Positions 7,395 through 16,704 of a DNA stretch of 64,000 nucleotides are shown piece after piece. A program made the translations under genes and the position numbers. Every line of letters begins with the position of its first letter. The first letter of the stretch is position 1. The notes below the pieces were generated by a model. The model worked only from the letters and a program-made list of their open reading frames with translations. It was not told the DNA's origin and made no database searches. Source of the stretch: Chitinophagaceae bacterium UBA1946 (lineage in GTDB: Bacteria > Bacteroidota > Bacteroidia > Chitinophagales > Chitinophagaceae); the NCBI GenBank assembly GCA_002336815.1, contig DDEU01000034.1, positions 87,940-151,939 of the forward strand, given 5' to 3'.

Positions 7395-10300
7395 CTATTT
7401 TCCTTTTTTAAGTACTTTCACTTTTAAAATGGCATTATTCACGTCAATTTCCGTTCCGGAGTCCAAAACAGTCATAAAAGCAAGCGAATCTGCCAGAATT
7501 TCGGCGCAAATATAGTCTTTATATCCAATTAATGAAGGCTGCAGCGCCGCATTTTCTAACACTTCTACAATTATCCTGTCAGTAAGTGCAAAACCACTTT
7601 CCTTCCTGATACCCTGTATCTTATTCACAAATTCACGGGCATCCCCTTCCTTTTTAAGTTCTTCTGTGATAGAAATGTCCAGGGCAACCGTAAGGTTCCC
7701 TTTAGCTGCCACTTCGTAACCCGGGATCTCGTCGGTAGATACTTCCAGGTCTTCGGCAGTAATTACTACCGGCTCCTCGTTATTGGTCGCATAATCCGGG
7801 TTGAGTATAAAGTCGCCGGCCAGCACTTTGTCAATGGTTGGCCCGTCAAAACCCTGTATGAGATCTGCAGCCCACTTCATTTTGCCACCCAGTTTTTTAC
7901 CGAGGGTTTTAAAGTTGGCTTTGGCTTTTTTGCGGATAAAATCGTTGTGTGCGCCCAGTACATCCACCTCCTTTACGTTGGTTTCTGCCTTGATGATCTC
8001 TTCTACATTTTTGATCCGCTGGGCCATCGTTGTATCCATCGCAGGTATAAATACCTTTTGCAAAGGCTGCCTTACTTTGATGTTCACTTTTTTACGAACC
8101 GACAGGATGAGCGAGGATGCATCCTGCGCCAGTTGCATGCGCTGCTCCAGGTCTGTATCGATCAGTGATTCATCTGCTGCCGGGTAGTCGGTATGGTGTA
8201 CCGATTCTGCCGTAAACCTCCCGGTAACTTCGTTGAGATTGCTGAACAACCAGTCTGCAAAGAAGGGAGCCACCGGTGCCATCAGTTTACAAAGGGTTTC
8301 CAGGCACTCATATAAAGTTTGATAAGCACATATCTTATCGTGTTCATATTCGCCTTTCCAAAAACGGCGGCGGCAAAGGCGTACATACCAGTTGCTGAGG
8401 TGCTCATCTACAAAATCTTCGATGGCACGGCCTGCCTGCGTTGGTTCGTAATCGTCGAAGTTTTCGGTGGCGGTTTTAATAAGGCTGTTGAGAGAAGACA
8501 ATATCCATTGATCGATCTCGGGCCTTTCTTTAACCGGTATATAGGCTTCTTTAAATGAAAAGCCATCTACATTGGCATAAAGGGCAAAGAACTGGTAAGT
8601 GTTGTACAAAGTGCCAAAGAACTTGCGCTGCACCTCTTTAATGCCTTCGCTGTCGAATTTCAGGCTGTCCCATGGCGAGGCGTTGGTGATGAGGTACCAA
8701 CGGGTGGCATCTGCACCAAAACTGTTGATGGTCTCAAAAGGATCCACCACATTGCCTAACCGCTTGCTCATTTTATTGCCGTTCTTATCCAGCACCAGGC
8801 CATTACTCACCACTGTTTTATAGGCCACACTGTCGAAAAGCAATACGCCCAGCGCATGAAGCGTATAAAACCATCCCCTTGTCTGGTCTACCCCTTCTGC
8901 AATAAAATCTGCCGGGAAGCTTTTTTTGAAGGTTTCCTTATTCTCAAAAGGAAAATGCCATTGTGCGTACGGCATAGCACCACTGTCGAACCACACATCA
9001 ATGAGATCCGGTACCCGTTTCATCGGCTTGCCCGTTGGACTTAGCAAGATGATATCATCTACATAAGGTTTGTGCAGGTCGAGAATGCCATCATGGAGGT
9101 AATGTTGATTGGTTTCTCCACCCAGTACTGCTGCTGCGTTGCGGATAGCGGCATTTAGTTCTTCCACGCTGCCGATGCAGATCTTTTCGCCGCCTTCTTT
9201 CTCATCAATGAAAGCGCCCTTCTCATCTACCGATTTCCAGATAGGCAGTGGTGTACCCCAAAAACGGCTCCGGCTCAGGTTCCAGTCTACCATATTTTCG
9301 AGCCAGTTACCAAAACGGCCCGTACCGGTGGCGGCTGGTTTCCAGTTGATGGTTTTATTTAGTTCGATCATCCTTTCTTTTACTGCAGTGGTTTTGATAA
9401 ACCATGCTTCGAGTGGATAGTATAAAATAGGCTTATCAGTTCTCCAGCAATGCGGATAAGTGTGATCGTATTTTTCCTTTTTAAATAATTTGCCTTCTTC
9501 CTGCAGTTTCAGTACGATGCGGTCATCTACAGACAGGTATTTTTTTAACTCTTTGATCTTGCCATTGGCTTCCAGTATCTCTTTCTGCTTTTCAAATTCC
9601 GCCTGTTTCTCGTCGTCTTTTAAATAATCTTCCTTCACGTATTCATCACCGTATAAAAAAACACCGTCTTTTACGCCCGGCAAAAACCGGCCTCTTTTAT
9701 CTACGAGCGTTAATATGCCGATATTATTCTTTGTACCTACTTTAAAGTCATCTGCACCAAAGGCCGGCGCTGTATGTACAATACCGGTACCATCTTCGGT
9801 GGTTACAAAATCGCCGGTGAGTACTTTAAAAGGCCGGGCACCCGGACTTGCTTCTTCAATGGCAGCCAGTGTATTGCTTTCAAAAGGCAACAATTGTTCG
9901 TATTGCAGGCCTTCCAGTTCAGCACCTTTAAATTCAGTGATCGTTTTCCATGGAATGAGTTTGTCGCCCGGTTTATAAGAAGCGAAATCTCCATTCGCTG
10001 TTTCTGCCTTAAAATATTTGCTCACCAGGTTTTTCGCAAGGATCACATTGATGGGCTGGTATGTATAGGGGTTGAAACTCTGCACCAGCACATAATCGAT
10101 GTTAGGACCTGCCGTTAGGCCGAGATTGGAAGGAAGCGTCCACGGCGTGGTGGTCCAGGCCATGATGCCGATCCCACGGTCTTTGGTAACATCTTCAGAA
10201 CTAAGGAATAGTACTTCCATTAATTTTTTAAACAAGGGATGAGCCTCATTGCTTCCCTGTAAACTGATACTGAAAATTACGGTGGCGCTGGTATCTTTTA

Positions 10301-10913
10301 CATCCTTGTAAGTGCCGGGCTGGTTGAGCTCATGCGAACTTAAACCGGTACCTGCTGCAGGAGAATAAGGCTGGATGCTCACACTTTCATAGAGGTATCC
10401 TTTTTTGTACAATTCTGCCAGGCACCACCACAGTGTTTCGATGTAATCATTCTCGAATGTTACGTAGGGGTTATTCAGGTCTACCCAATAACCCATTTTT
10501 TTTGTGATGTCATCCCATTTATCCTTGAAACGCATCACTACTTCCCGGCATTTTTTGTTATAGTCTTCAACAGATATTTTTTTGCCGATGTCTTCCTTGG
10601 TGATGCCCAATTCTTTTTCAACTCCCAGCTCGATCGGCAGCCCATGCGTATCCCAGCCACCCTTTCGGCTTACCTGGAAGCCCTGCATGGTCTTGTAACG
10701 ACATACCAGGTCTTTAAGGGTACGGGAAATTACGTGGTGAATACCCGGCATGCCATTCGCACTGGGCGGACCTTCATAAAATACAAAAGGAGGATGACCT
10801 TCCCTGAGGCTCACGCTTTTTTCAAAAGCATTGTGAGCCTGCCATTTATCTAATATCTCTTCGCTGATCTTCGGTAAGTTCAGTTGCTGGTACTCTTTAT
10901 ACTTAGCCTGCAT
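7395..10913 (-). CDS. ileS: Isoleucyl-tRNA synthetase, eukaryote-like (type 2)
   Basis: This cytoplasmic class I synthetase charges tRNA-Ile. It has 1172 residues, longer than the roughly 940 of the E. coli-type enzyme. The ATP-site HIGH motif appears as GIHH (about residues 57-60, after EGPPSANGMP), and the KMSKS loop is KMSKR (about 713). The large editing domain sits between them (WTTTPWTLPSNLGL, GTGIVHTAPAFGADDF). The length, KMSKR and the C-terminal part place it with the eukaryal-like IleRS2 group, whose members are often tolerant of mupirocin. A TAccTTTG box lies upstream (plus 10945-10952). The dksA-like gene follows after 1 bp. Confidence 0.96.
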   Translation of the reverse strand: MQAKYKEYQQLNLPKISEEILDKWQAHNAFEKSVSLREGHPPFVFYEGPPSANGMPGIHHVISRTLKDLVCRYKTMQGFQVSRKGGWDTHGLPIELGVEKELGITKEDIGKKISVEDYNKKCREVVMRFKDKWDDITKKMGYWVDLNNPYVTFENDYIETLWWCLAELYKKGYLYESVSIQPYSPAAGTGLSSHELNQPGTYKDVKDTSATVIFSISLQGSNEAHPLFKKLMEVLFLSSEDVTKDRGIGIMAWTTTPWTLPSNLGLTAGPNIDYVLVQSFNPYTYQPINVILAKNLVSKYFKAETANGDFASYKPGDKLIPWKTITEFKGAELEGLQYEQLLPFESNTLAAIEEASPGARPFKVLTGDFVTTEDGTGIVHTAPAFGADDFKVGTKNNIGILTLVDKRGRFLPGVKDGVFLYGDEYVKEDYLKDDEKQAEFEKQKEILEANGKIKELKKYLSVDDRIVLKLQEEGKLFKKEKYDHTYPHCWRTDKPILYYPLEAWFIKTTAVKERMIELNKTINWKPAATGTGRFGNWLENMVDWNLSRSRFWGTPLPIWKSVDEKGAFIDEKEGGEKICIGSVEELNAAIRNAAAVLGGETNQHYLHDGILDLHKPYVDDIILLSPTGKPMKRVPDLIDVWFDSGAMPYAQWHFPFENKETFKKSFPADFIAEGVDQTRGWFYTLHALGVLLFDSVAYKTVVSNGLVLDKNGNKMSKRLGNVVDPFETINSFGADATRWYLITNASPWDSLKFDSEGIKEVQRKFFGTLYNTYQFFALYANVDGFSFKEAYIPVKERPEIDQWILSSLNSLIKTATENFDDYEPTQAGRAIEDFVDEHLSNWYVRLCRRRFWKGEYEHDKICAYQTLYECLETLCKLMAPVAPFFADWLFSNLNEVTGRFTAESVHHTDYPAADESLIDTDLEQRMQLAQDASSLILSVRKKVNIKVRQPLQKVFIPAMDTTMAQRIKNVEEIIKAETNVKEVDVLGAHNDFIRKKAKANFKTLGKKLGGKMKWAADLIQGFDGPTIDKVLAGDFILNPDYATNNEEPVVITAEDLEVSTDEIPGYEVAAKGNLTVALDISITEELKKEGDAREFVNKIQGIRKESGFALTDRIIVEVLENAALQPSLIGYKDYICAEILADSLAFMTVLDSGTEIDVNNAILKVKVLKKGK

Positions 10914-11291
10914 AATTGATTGTTGCTCTAAAAATTAATGTTGGCAAAGGTAATAAAATAGGCAGTTGCTTCTTCGCCTAAAAAACGCCCTCATATTATT
11001 GAAAATAAAAGATATCGAAGTTTTCCACATTATCGGCCTTTGGCATAGTATTGGAAAATAACAACTTGCAATCAGGAAGTGCTGAATGCTGGTCGGATAA
11101 GTAAAGTGGTATTAGAAATGAGAGAAAGTGAAGTACTTACCGGATCAATAAAATATAATTAAAATCCTATTCATATTACAAACCGTACAACCATTCTTAC
11201 ATTATTTTGAAATGAAATTTTGTAAATAAATGGCACCTTAACCAACAGGTTGTACTGTAAATTTTTTGCTGGTTTAAGGTTTTATTAGGGT

Positions 11292-11321
11292 AAAAAAACG
11301 GGAGTATTCCTACTCCCGTTT
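11292..11321 (-). terminator. Perfect hairpin with T-run, leftward
   Basis: The arms AAACGGGAGTA (11296-11306) and TACTCCCGTTT (11311-11321) with a 4-nt loop are followed on the minus strand by seven T residues. It would end leftward transcripts from the zapA side, about 260 nt after the zapA stop, leaving room for a small RNA or a long 3' end. Confidence 0.75.
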
Positions 11322-11472
11322 ACTTTTAAAATTCTCTGTGCTGGTCCCGTTTTTAATACACCCATTTTGTTATTGGCTATGCCGGTAATTTTCATGAAAA
11401 TACAGTTAACACTTCTGTTAATAAAAATATAGAACAACGAAACATCAAGGGTAAGTTCACTCAGTTAGCGTT

Positions 11473-11500
11473 AAAGGCGTCTTTTGCAGGCGCCTTTTTT
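11473..11500 (+). terminator. Hairpin with T-run, rightward
   Basis: AAAGGCGTC pairs with GGCGCCTTT (one G-U pair) around a 7-nt loop, then TTTATTT. The T-run is only on the plus strand, yet no plus-strand gene precedes it; the nearest plus-strand source would be an unannotated transcript starting in this gap. Confidence 0.6.
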
Positions 11501-11577
11501 ATTTGAAGGAAGTGAAGCTGTTTTGAACAAAGCTGTGGATGAACATCCGGGCTGCATCACTCCGAAAAAGGCTGTAA

Positions 11578-11874
11578 TCAAAGTGCCTTATCCAATTGCT
11601 CTTCTATTTTTTCCAGCGCATCTTTCATTTCTTTTTCAAGCAGGGGATTGTTATCAGCATTTAGTTGTGTAGCATACCAGATCATTACCATGGCGATATA
11701 ATCCTGCATATCCTTCCCGGCAAACTGCGTTTTAAATTCAATGATCTTATCATTGATCGTTTTTAGTGTGCTGCGGATAACACCTTCATCTTTTGCCAGC
11801 GTGCGGATGCGGTAGGTTCTGTCGCCGATCACTATATTGACGGGAATTAAATCTTCTTGCATGGTATTATTCAC
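11578..11874 (-). CDS. zapA: Cell division protein ZapA
   Basis: ZapA binds FtsZ and bundles its filaments at the division ring. This 98-residue protein has the family pattern: an N-terminal strand region (IPVNIVIGDRTYRIRTLAKDEGVIRSTLKTINDKI) and a C-terminal coiled coil (PLLEKEMKDALEKIEEQLDKAL). The start overlaps the last 8 bp of the coiled-coil gene upstream, suggesting translational coupling; an in-frame ATG four codons on (11862) is an alternative. The neighbourhood pheT - coiled coil - zapA is an operon on the minus strand. Confidence 0.9.
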   Translation of the reverse strand: MNNTMQEDLIPVNIVIGDRTYRIRTLAKDEGVIRSTLKTINDKIIEFKTQFAGKDMQDYIAMVMIWYATQLNADNNPLLEKEMKDALEKIEEQLDKAL

Positions 11875-12160
11875 TTAACAGCGTGATACATTTATCGATC
11901 TCTTTGATGTACTGGTTGATATTTCTTTCAAAAGCTTTTTTATCGGCTTCATTCATTTGCCCGGCGGCTGTTTTTAAGATGGCTACCTGCTGCTGCAACT
12001 GTTCAATGTGCTGCCGGCGGGTTTCATTTTCTTCTTCCAGCTTTTTGGCATTGCCTCTTAATTTTTCGTTCTCTTTCTGCAACGCCGAATACTGCTTCAG
12101 CAGTTGCTGCAGTTTATCGTTTACTCTTTTGATATTGCTTTCCAGCATTGATAATGGCAT
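11867..12160 (-). CDS. Small coiled-coil protein, probably division-associated
   Basis: This is a 97-residue protein that is almost entirely predicted coiled coil (heptads rich in Leu, Gln, Glu and Lys from about residue 5 to 70, then a short break and a second helix ending CITLLSE). It has no signal peptide or membrane segment. It lies 3 bp after pheT and overlaps zapA by 8 bp. The position and shape recall ZapB-like partners of ZapA, but sequence alone does not prove the relation. Confidence 0.82.
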   Translation of the reverse strand: MPLSMLESNIKRVNDKLQQLLKQYSALQKENEKLRGNAKKLEEENETRRQHIEQLQQQVAILKTAAGQMNEADKKAFERNINQYIKEIDKCITLLSE

Positions 12161-12163
12161 CGC

Positions 12164-14590
12164 TTACTTTCTTATTTCTGCGTTGAGTTCTTTTTCGTAC
12201 GATGCAATGATCTTCGCCATCATTGCATCAATGTCCTTATCCGTCATGGTTTTTTCTTCATCCAAAAATGTGAAATTTATCGCCATGGATTTTTTGCCGG
12301 CACCCAGTTTTTCATTTTCAAAAATGTCGAACAGGTTTACCGATTGCAACTTGCCGAGCTTGGCGCTGCTGGTAGCTTTTTGAACCTGGTCGTAGGCAAC
12401 CGTTTTGTCTACCACAATGGCGAGGTCACGCTGCACGGCAGGAAATTTGGGTATGCCTGCAAAAGTGATTTGCTGTTTCTTTTGCAGTGCCAGCACTTTA
12501 TCCCAGTTAATGTCTGCATAAAAAACCGGCTGCTTGATATCGAACTGCGACAATGTTTTTTTACTGATGCTGCCTGCTGTTGCTACCACTTCATTCTTTA
12601 CCAGCACATCAATACCATTATCCAGCTTATCGCCGGCCGCCGGATTGTAAGCAGTTATTTTTATGCCGAGCAATGCCATGATCTTTTCTACAATACCCTT
12701 TACAAAATAAAAATCTGCTTTATCGGCCTTTGCTTTCCAGCTATCGGCACTCCGTTTTCCTGTGATGTATAAACTCAGGTGCTGCTGTTCATAATACTTA
12801 CCTGCTTCGGAAGTACCATAGGTTTTACCAAATTCAAAAAACTGCAGGTCGCTGTTCTTACGGTTAAGATTATACGCCACCGATTCCAGCCCGGTTTCCA
12901 GCATGGCAGGCCGCATCACGTTGAGGTCGGCGCTGAGGCTGTTGATCATTTTCACCGTTGTTGCAAGTACTTCCGGTGTGTAATAAGCCGCATTGGTAAT
13001 ACTGTTGGTGAATATTTCATTGAAACCGGCACCAATCAAATAAGCGGCAGCTTTTTCTTTGCAGGATGCTTCCTGTCCCAGTGTTTCTACAGCAGGCGAA
13101 ATAGTGATCGCCGATGGAATTTCTACATTGTCCAACCCGTCGATCCGCATGATCTCTTCTACAATATCGGCAGGTAAAGTAATATCCGGTTTGCTGTAAG
13201 GCACTGCCACCCGAATATCATCCAGGCCTTCTTTTACAATTTCAAACCCCAGGGCAGTTAAAATATCCTTGATGGTATCGCTGTGGTAATGTTTACCGCT
13301 CAACTTTTTCAGGTAATGATTTTTCAGGATCACTTCTGTTTTGGGTTTTGGTGCAGGATACACATCTACCACATCAGAAGCAATCTCTCCCCCGGCAATT
13401 TCTTTGATCATCAGGGCAGCCCTTTTCAGCACATTCACGGTATTGCTGATGTCTACACCCTTTTCAAAACGGGTGGCGGCATCTGTACGCAGGCCATGCC
13501 TGAAAGAAGTTTTGCGAATACTGATGGGATTGAACCAGGCGCTTTCCAAAAATATATTGGTGGTGGTTGTTTTCACACCGCTGCGCAGGCCGCCGTACAC
13601 GCCGGCGATACACATGCCCTCACTGGCACTGCAGATCACGAGGTCTTCGGCAGACAATTTCCTTTCTTTTTCATCCAGGGTTACAAAAGCGGTCCCTTCA
13701 GCAAGATTCATTACAACGATCTTTTTGCCGGCGATCATATCTGCATCAAAAGCATGCAGCGGCTGACCGGTTTCGTGCAGGATAAAATTGGTGATGTCTA
13801 CAATATTATTGATGGGCCGCAGGCCAATGCTCTTGAGTTTCTGCTGCAGCCATTTTGGGCTATCCTTTACCGTTACTCCCTGCAAGCTCACGCCGGCATA
13901 GCGCTGGCAGGCTTCTTTATTTTCAACCACCACTTCTACCGGCAGGGACTGGTTGTCGGCTTTAAAATTATTTTTGAACGGCGACCGTACCGCACTGCCC
14001 TTGCTGGCATGATGAGACAGATAGGCGCATACATCCCTGGCTACACCAAGATGGCTCATGGCATCCATCCTGTTAGGCGTGAGGCCGATCTCGAAAATGA
14101 TATCATTGTAAGTGCCAAAATATTCTGCCGCAGGAATGCCCACTTTGGTGTCGGCCGGCAGTATCATAATACCGGCATGATCCTCACTCAACCCGATCTC
14201 GTCTTCTGCACAGATCATCCCGAAACTTTCGGCACCCCGTATCTTGGCCTTTTTCATGGTCATTGGTTCGCCGTTGATGGGGTAAATGGTGGCGCCTACC
14301 GTTGCTACGATCACTTTTTGCCCCGCTGCTACGTTGGGTGCACCGCATACGATCTGTAAAGGTTCACCGTTGCCGGTATCTACTTTGGTCAAACTCAGCT
14401 TGTCTGCATCCGGATGTTTGGCACATTCCAGCACCTCTCCTACTACCAGGCCCTGCAAGCCTCCTTTCAATTCTTCGTATTTTTCCATGCTTTCTACCTC
14501 CAGCCCGATGGAAGTAAGGATCTTTCCCAGCTTTTCCGGTTCAATTGCTTCAGGCAGGTATTCGCTCAGCCAGTTGTAACTTATCGTCAT
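12164..14590 (-). CDS. pheT: Phenylalanyl-tRNA synthetase beta subunit
   Basis: This is the beta chain of the heterotetrameric synthetase that charges tRNA-Phe in the cytoplasm. The 808 residues show the family's domains: an N-terminal strand (ISYNWLSEYLP), an EMAP/tRNA-binding domain (about 40-155, VVGEVLECAKHPDADKLSLTKVD and IVCGAPN), a B3/B4 editing domain, B5 (about 410-480) and a C-terminal FDX-ACB anticodon-binding domain (FPAVQRDLAIVVDK, about 710-808). I chose the ATG at 14590. An upstream in-frame start at 14650 adds 20 unrelated residues and would lie on the promoter. The alpha subunit gene is not in the window. Two small genes follow within 3 bp and an 8-bp overlap. Confidence 0.96.
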   Translation of the reverse strand: MTISYNWLSEYLPEAIEPEKLGKILTSIGLEVESMEKYEELKGGLQGLVVGEVLECAKHPDADKLSLTKVDTGNGEPLQIVCGAPNVAAGQKVIVATVGATIYPINGEPMTMKKAKIRGAESFGMICAEDEIGLSEDHAGIMILPADTKVGIPAAEYFGTYNDIIFEIGLTPNRMDAMSHLGVARDVCAYLSHHASKGSAVRSPFKNNFKADNQSLPVEVVVENKEACQRYAGVSLQGVTVKDSPKWLQQKLKSIGLRPINNIVDITNFILHETGQPLHAFDADMIAGKKIVVMNLAEGTAFVTLDEKERKLSAEDLVICSASEGMCIAGVYGGLRSGVKTTTTNIFLESAWFNPISIRKTSFRHGLRTDAATRFEKGVDISNTVNVLKRAALMIKEIAGGEIASDVVDVYPAPKPKTEVILKNHYLKKLSGKHYHSDTIKDILTALGFEIVKEGLDDIRVAVPYSKPDITLPADIVEEIMRIDGLDNVEIPSAITISPAVETLGQEASCKEKAAAYLIGAGFNEIFTNSITNAAYYTPEVLATTVKMINSLSADLNVMRPAMLETGLESVAYNLNRKNSDLQFFEFGKTYGTSEAGKYYEQQHLSLYITGKRSADSWKAKADKADFYFVKGIVEKIMALLGIKITAYNPAAGDKLDNGIDVLVKNEVVATAGSISKKTLSQFDIKQPVFYADINWDKVLALQKKQQITFAGIPKFPAVQRDLAIVVDKTVAYDQVQKATSSAKLGKLQSVNLFDIFENEKLGAGKKSMAINFTFLDEEKTMTDKDIDAMMAKIIASYEKELNAEIRK

Positions 14591-14619
14591 TGATTGATTG
14601 CTTATTTTTTGCAATGCGG

Positions 14620-14650
14620 CAAAGATAACCATTGGAACGCAAGGATACAA
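14620..14650 (-). promoter_or_regulatory. Bacteroidota-type promoter for the pheT-zapA operon
   Basis: On the minus strand TTG (plus 14648-14650), 20 bp, then TATCTTTG (plus 14620-14627) matches the -33/-7 consensus TTG-N19-21-TAnnTTTG. The leader to the pheT ATG would be about 25 nt. Confidence 0.7.
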
Positions 14651-15079
14651 TTAAGCCGAAAGCAGGCTGGCATAGCGATAAAAGTTTCTTACATTATTTG
14701 CCGGAATAAATCAAGTGCATTTTTTTTTGAATCTGGTGCAGAAAAACAAAAAAGCAGGGCCGGCTATGTTAATAAATTATTACGGGGTGGCGGTTTGGTT
14801 GAAAAATACCTGTTGATAATCCTGTGAATAGGATGTGAATAAGCTACATTTGCCTGTGGACAGACTGTGGGTAATCCGTATAAAAAAGTTGGCGACAGCC
14901 TATGTGAATAAACCATCTGTTTTTTGCAGTTACCTTAGCCGCCCAATAAAAAATTGGTAGTTCTTAAGGCGCCGGCGGTAACCAACGCATCCCTTTGCTT
15001 ACCATGCTGATTATGCGCTTTTTAAACACCGGTTTGCTATTAATGTAACAACTCAGCATAATTGTTTAATATTTTTTGA
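14651..15079. other. Divergent intergenic region, AT-rich, with a DnaA-box-like cluster
   Basis: This gap separates leftward pheT from rightward dnaB. An AT-rich stretch around 14766-14783 (TTAATAAATTATTA) is followed by six DnaA-box-like 9-mers, all in one orientation: TGTTGATAA (14811), TGTGAATAG (14823), TGTGAATAA (14834), TGTGGACAG (14855), TGTGGGTAA (14866) and TGTGAATAA (14903). Complement forms include TTATTCACA, one base from the canonical TTATCCACA. Start-to-start distances are 12, 11, 21, 11 and 37, mostly near whole turns of the helix. A TAcaTTTG box at 14845-14852 lies inside the cluster and could be a promoter for dnaB. Confidence 0.55.
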
Positions 15080-16642
15080 ATGGACTTACCTAACCTAAAT
15101 AAAGACCGTAAAACAAGGAGAAAACCCACGCTTGACCTGGGCAACATGGTATTTGGCAAAGTGCCGCCGCAGTCAAAAGAACTGGAAGAGGCCGTGCTGG
15201 GTGCTATCATGCTCGAAAAAAGTGCATTTGACACGGTGATCGAGATACTGAAGGCAGAATGCTTTTATGTAGAGGCCAACCAGCGCATTTACCGGGCAAT
15301 GACCTCTCTGGCACAGAAAAGTCTGCCGATTGACCTGCTTACCGTGGTGGAAGAACTGAAACTAAAAGAAGAGCTTGACCTGGTGGGTGGCCCCTATTAT
15401 GTAAGCCGGCTTACCAATGCGGTTGTTTCTTCGGCCAATATTGAATCGCACGCAAGGATCATTCTTCAAAAATTCATTCAGCGGGAACTGATCAGGGTGA
15501 GCGGCGAGATCATCGGCGATGCCTATGAAGACAGCACTGATGTATTTGACCTGCTGGATGACGCAGAAGGAAAGCTGTTCCAGATCACCAATAATCACCT
15601 CCGCAAAAACTTTGATGATATCAATACCGTGTTGGTAAAAACCATCCAGCGAATTGAGGATATGCGTAACCGGGATGAAGACATAACGGGTGTGGCTACC
15701 GGTTTTCCTTCGCTGGACAAACTTACTTATGGCTGGCAGCCAACGGATCTTATCATCCTTGCAGCAAGGCCTTCTGTGGGTAAAACCGCTTTTGCGCTGA
15801 ACCTGGTAAGAAGTGCCGCCCTGCATCCTACCAAACCAACAGCTGTTGCTTTTTTTAGTCTGGAGATGAGCGCCAGCCAGTTGGTACAACGTATCCTGAG
15901 TGCCGAAAGTGAGATATGGCTCGAAAAGATCAGCCGTGGTAAACTGGAAGAACATGAAATGAAGCAGTTGTATAAAAAAGGGATCGAGCGGCTGAGCAAT
16001 GCGCCCATCTTTATTGATGACACTGCTGCTTTAAATATTTTTGAATTAAGGGCCAAGTGCCGCCGTTTAAAAAACAAGCACAACCTCGGCATCATCATCA
16101 TTGACTATTTACAGTTGATGAGTGGCGCCGGTGACAATAAGAACAGCAACAGGGAGCAGGAGATCAGCCGTATATCGAGAGACCTGAAAGGCCTTGCAAA
16201 AGAATTGCAGGTGCCCATCATTGCACTGAGCCAGTTAAGCCGTGAGGTGGAAAAAAGAAAAGAAGGTGCCAAGATACCGCAGCTGAGTGATCTGAGGGAA
16301 TCCGGTGCCATTGAGCAGGATGCTGATATGGTAATGTTCCTGTACCGTCCCGAATATTATGACATCACTGCCAATGAAATGGGCGAAAGCAATAAGGGCG
16401 AAACCTATGTAAAGATCGCCAAACACAGGAATGGTAGTTTGGATACCATTAAATTGAGGGCCCTGCTGCACATACAAAAATTTGTAGAAGATGAAGATGG
16501 TGGTGAATTTGGTGGTGCCATACCGGGTGGCAATTTTAAACCAGTGAGGGATGATGATGGCGCCAATGCAGGAGCCAAGCTTTATATCCAGAAAGGCAGC
16601 AAGATGAACGATGGCAACTTTGATGATGAAGCACCTTTTTAA
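15080..16642 (+). CDS. dnaB: Replicative DNA helicase DnaB
   Basis: This hexameric 5'-3' helicase unwinds DNA at the replication fork. It has 520 residues with the usual two parts: an N-terminal helical domain (about 25-130, PPQSKELEEAVLGAIM) and a RecA-like ATPase domain. Walker A is ARPSVGKTAF (Lys at about 235), the H1a-type FFSLEMS follows, Walker B is IIIIDYLQLM (Asp about 342), and the arginine-finger region is near IALSQLSR and QLSDLRESGAIEQDAD. The C-terminal tail after residue 470 is glycine/aspartate-rich, as is common in the phylum. No intein is present. It lies downstream of the DnaA-box-like cluster and carries its own terminator. Confidence 0.96.
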   Translation: MDLPNLNKDRKTRRKPTLDLGNMVFGKVPPQSKELEEAVLGAIMLEKSAFDTVIEILKAECFYVEANQRIYRAMTSLAQKSLPIDLLTVVEELKLKEELDLVGGPYYVSRLTNAVVSSANIESHARIILQKFIQRELIRVSGEIIGDAYEDSTDVFDLLDDAEGKLFQITNNHLRKNFDDINTVLVKTIQRIEDMRNRDEDITGVATGFPSLDKLTYGWQPTDLIILAARPSVGKTAFALNLVRSAALHPTKPTAVAFFSLEMSASQLVQRILSAESEIWLEKISRGKLEEHEMKQLYKKGIERLSNAPIFIDDTAALNIFELRAKCRRLKNKHNLGIIIIDYLQLMSGAGDNKNSNREQEISRISRDLKGLAKELQVPIIALSQLSREVEKRKEGAKIPQLSDLRESGAIEQDADMVMFLYRPEYYDITANEMGESNKGETYVKIAKHRNGSLDTIKLRALLHIQKFVEDEDGGEFGGAIPGGNFKPVRDDDGANAGAKLYIQKGSKMNDGNFDDEAPF

Positions 16643-16665
16643 TTGATCATTTTTTTACTGATAAC

Positions 16666-16699
16666 GGAGAATGAATATTGAATTTATTCTCCTTTTTTT
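16666..16699 (+). terminator. Terminator between dnaB and rsmE
   Basis: An 11-bp stem (arms 16666-16676 and 16682-16692, one G-U pair) is followed by seven T residues. It ends 5 bp before the rsmE ATG, which argues against a longer rsmE start inside the hairpin. Confidence 0.85.
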
Positions 16700-16704
16700 A
16701 TAGC

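Larger units (their letters stand above)
10914..11577. other. 664-bp non-coding region with several hairpins; possible small RNA locus
   Basis: No convincing protein gene lies between ileS and zapA. Near 10945-10952 is the likely -7 box of ileS (TAccTTTG on the minus strand). Further structures are: complementary arms CCTTAACCA (11236-11244) and TGGTTTAAGG (11270-11279); the hairpin at 11296-11321; a perfect 14-bp palindrome at 11388-11401 followed by TTAACA-cttc-TGTTAA at 11406-11421; and a second terminator at 11473-11500. In E. coli the 6S RNA gene lies beside zapA, so a 6S-like or other small RNA here is possible, but I could not recognise its fold. Confidence 0.4.

Noticed and set aside
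6527..7427. Two long plus-strand frames opposite the DksA-like gene
   Set aside because: Their Phe/Ala/Gly- and Cys/Phe-rich translations simply mirror the Lys/Ala codons of the sense gene.
13283..14359. 358-codon plus-strand frame inside pheT
   Set aside because: It lies fully antisense to a well conserved gene, with no promoter or family resemblance.
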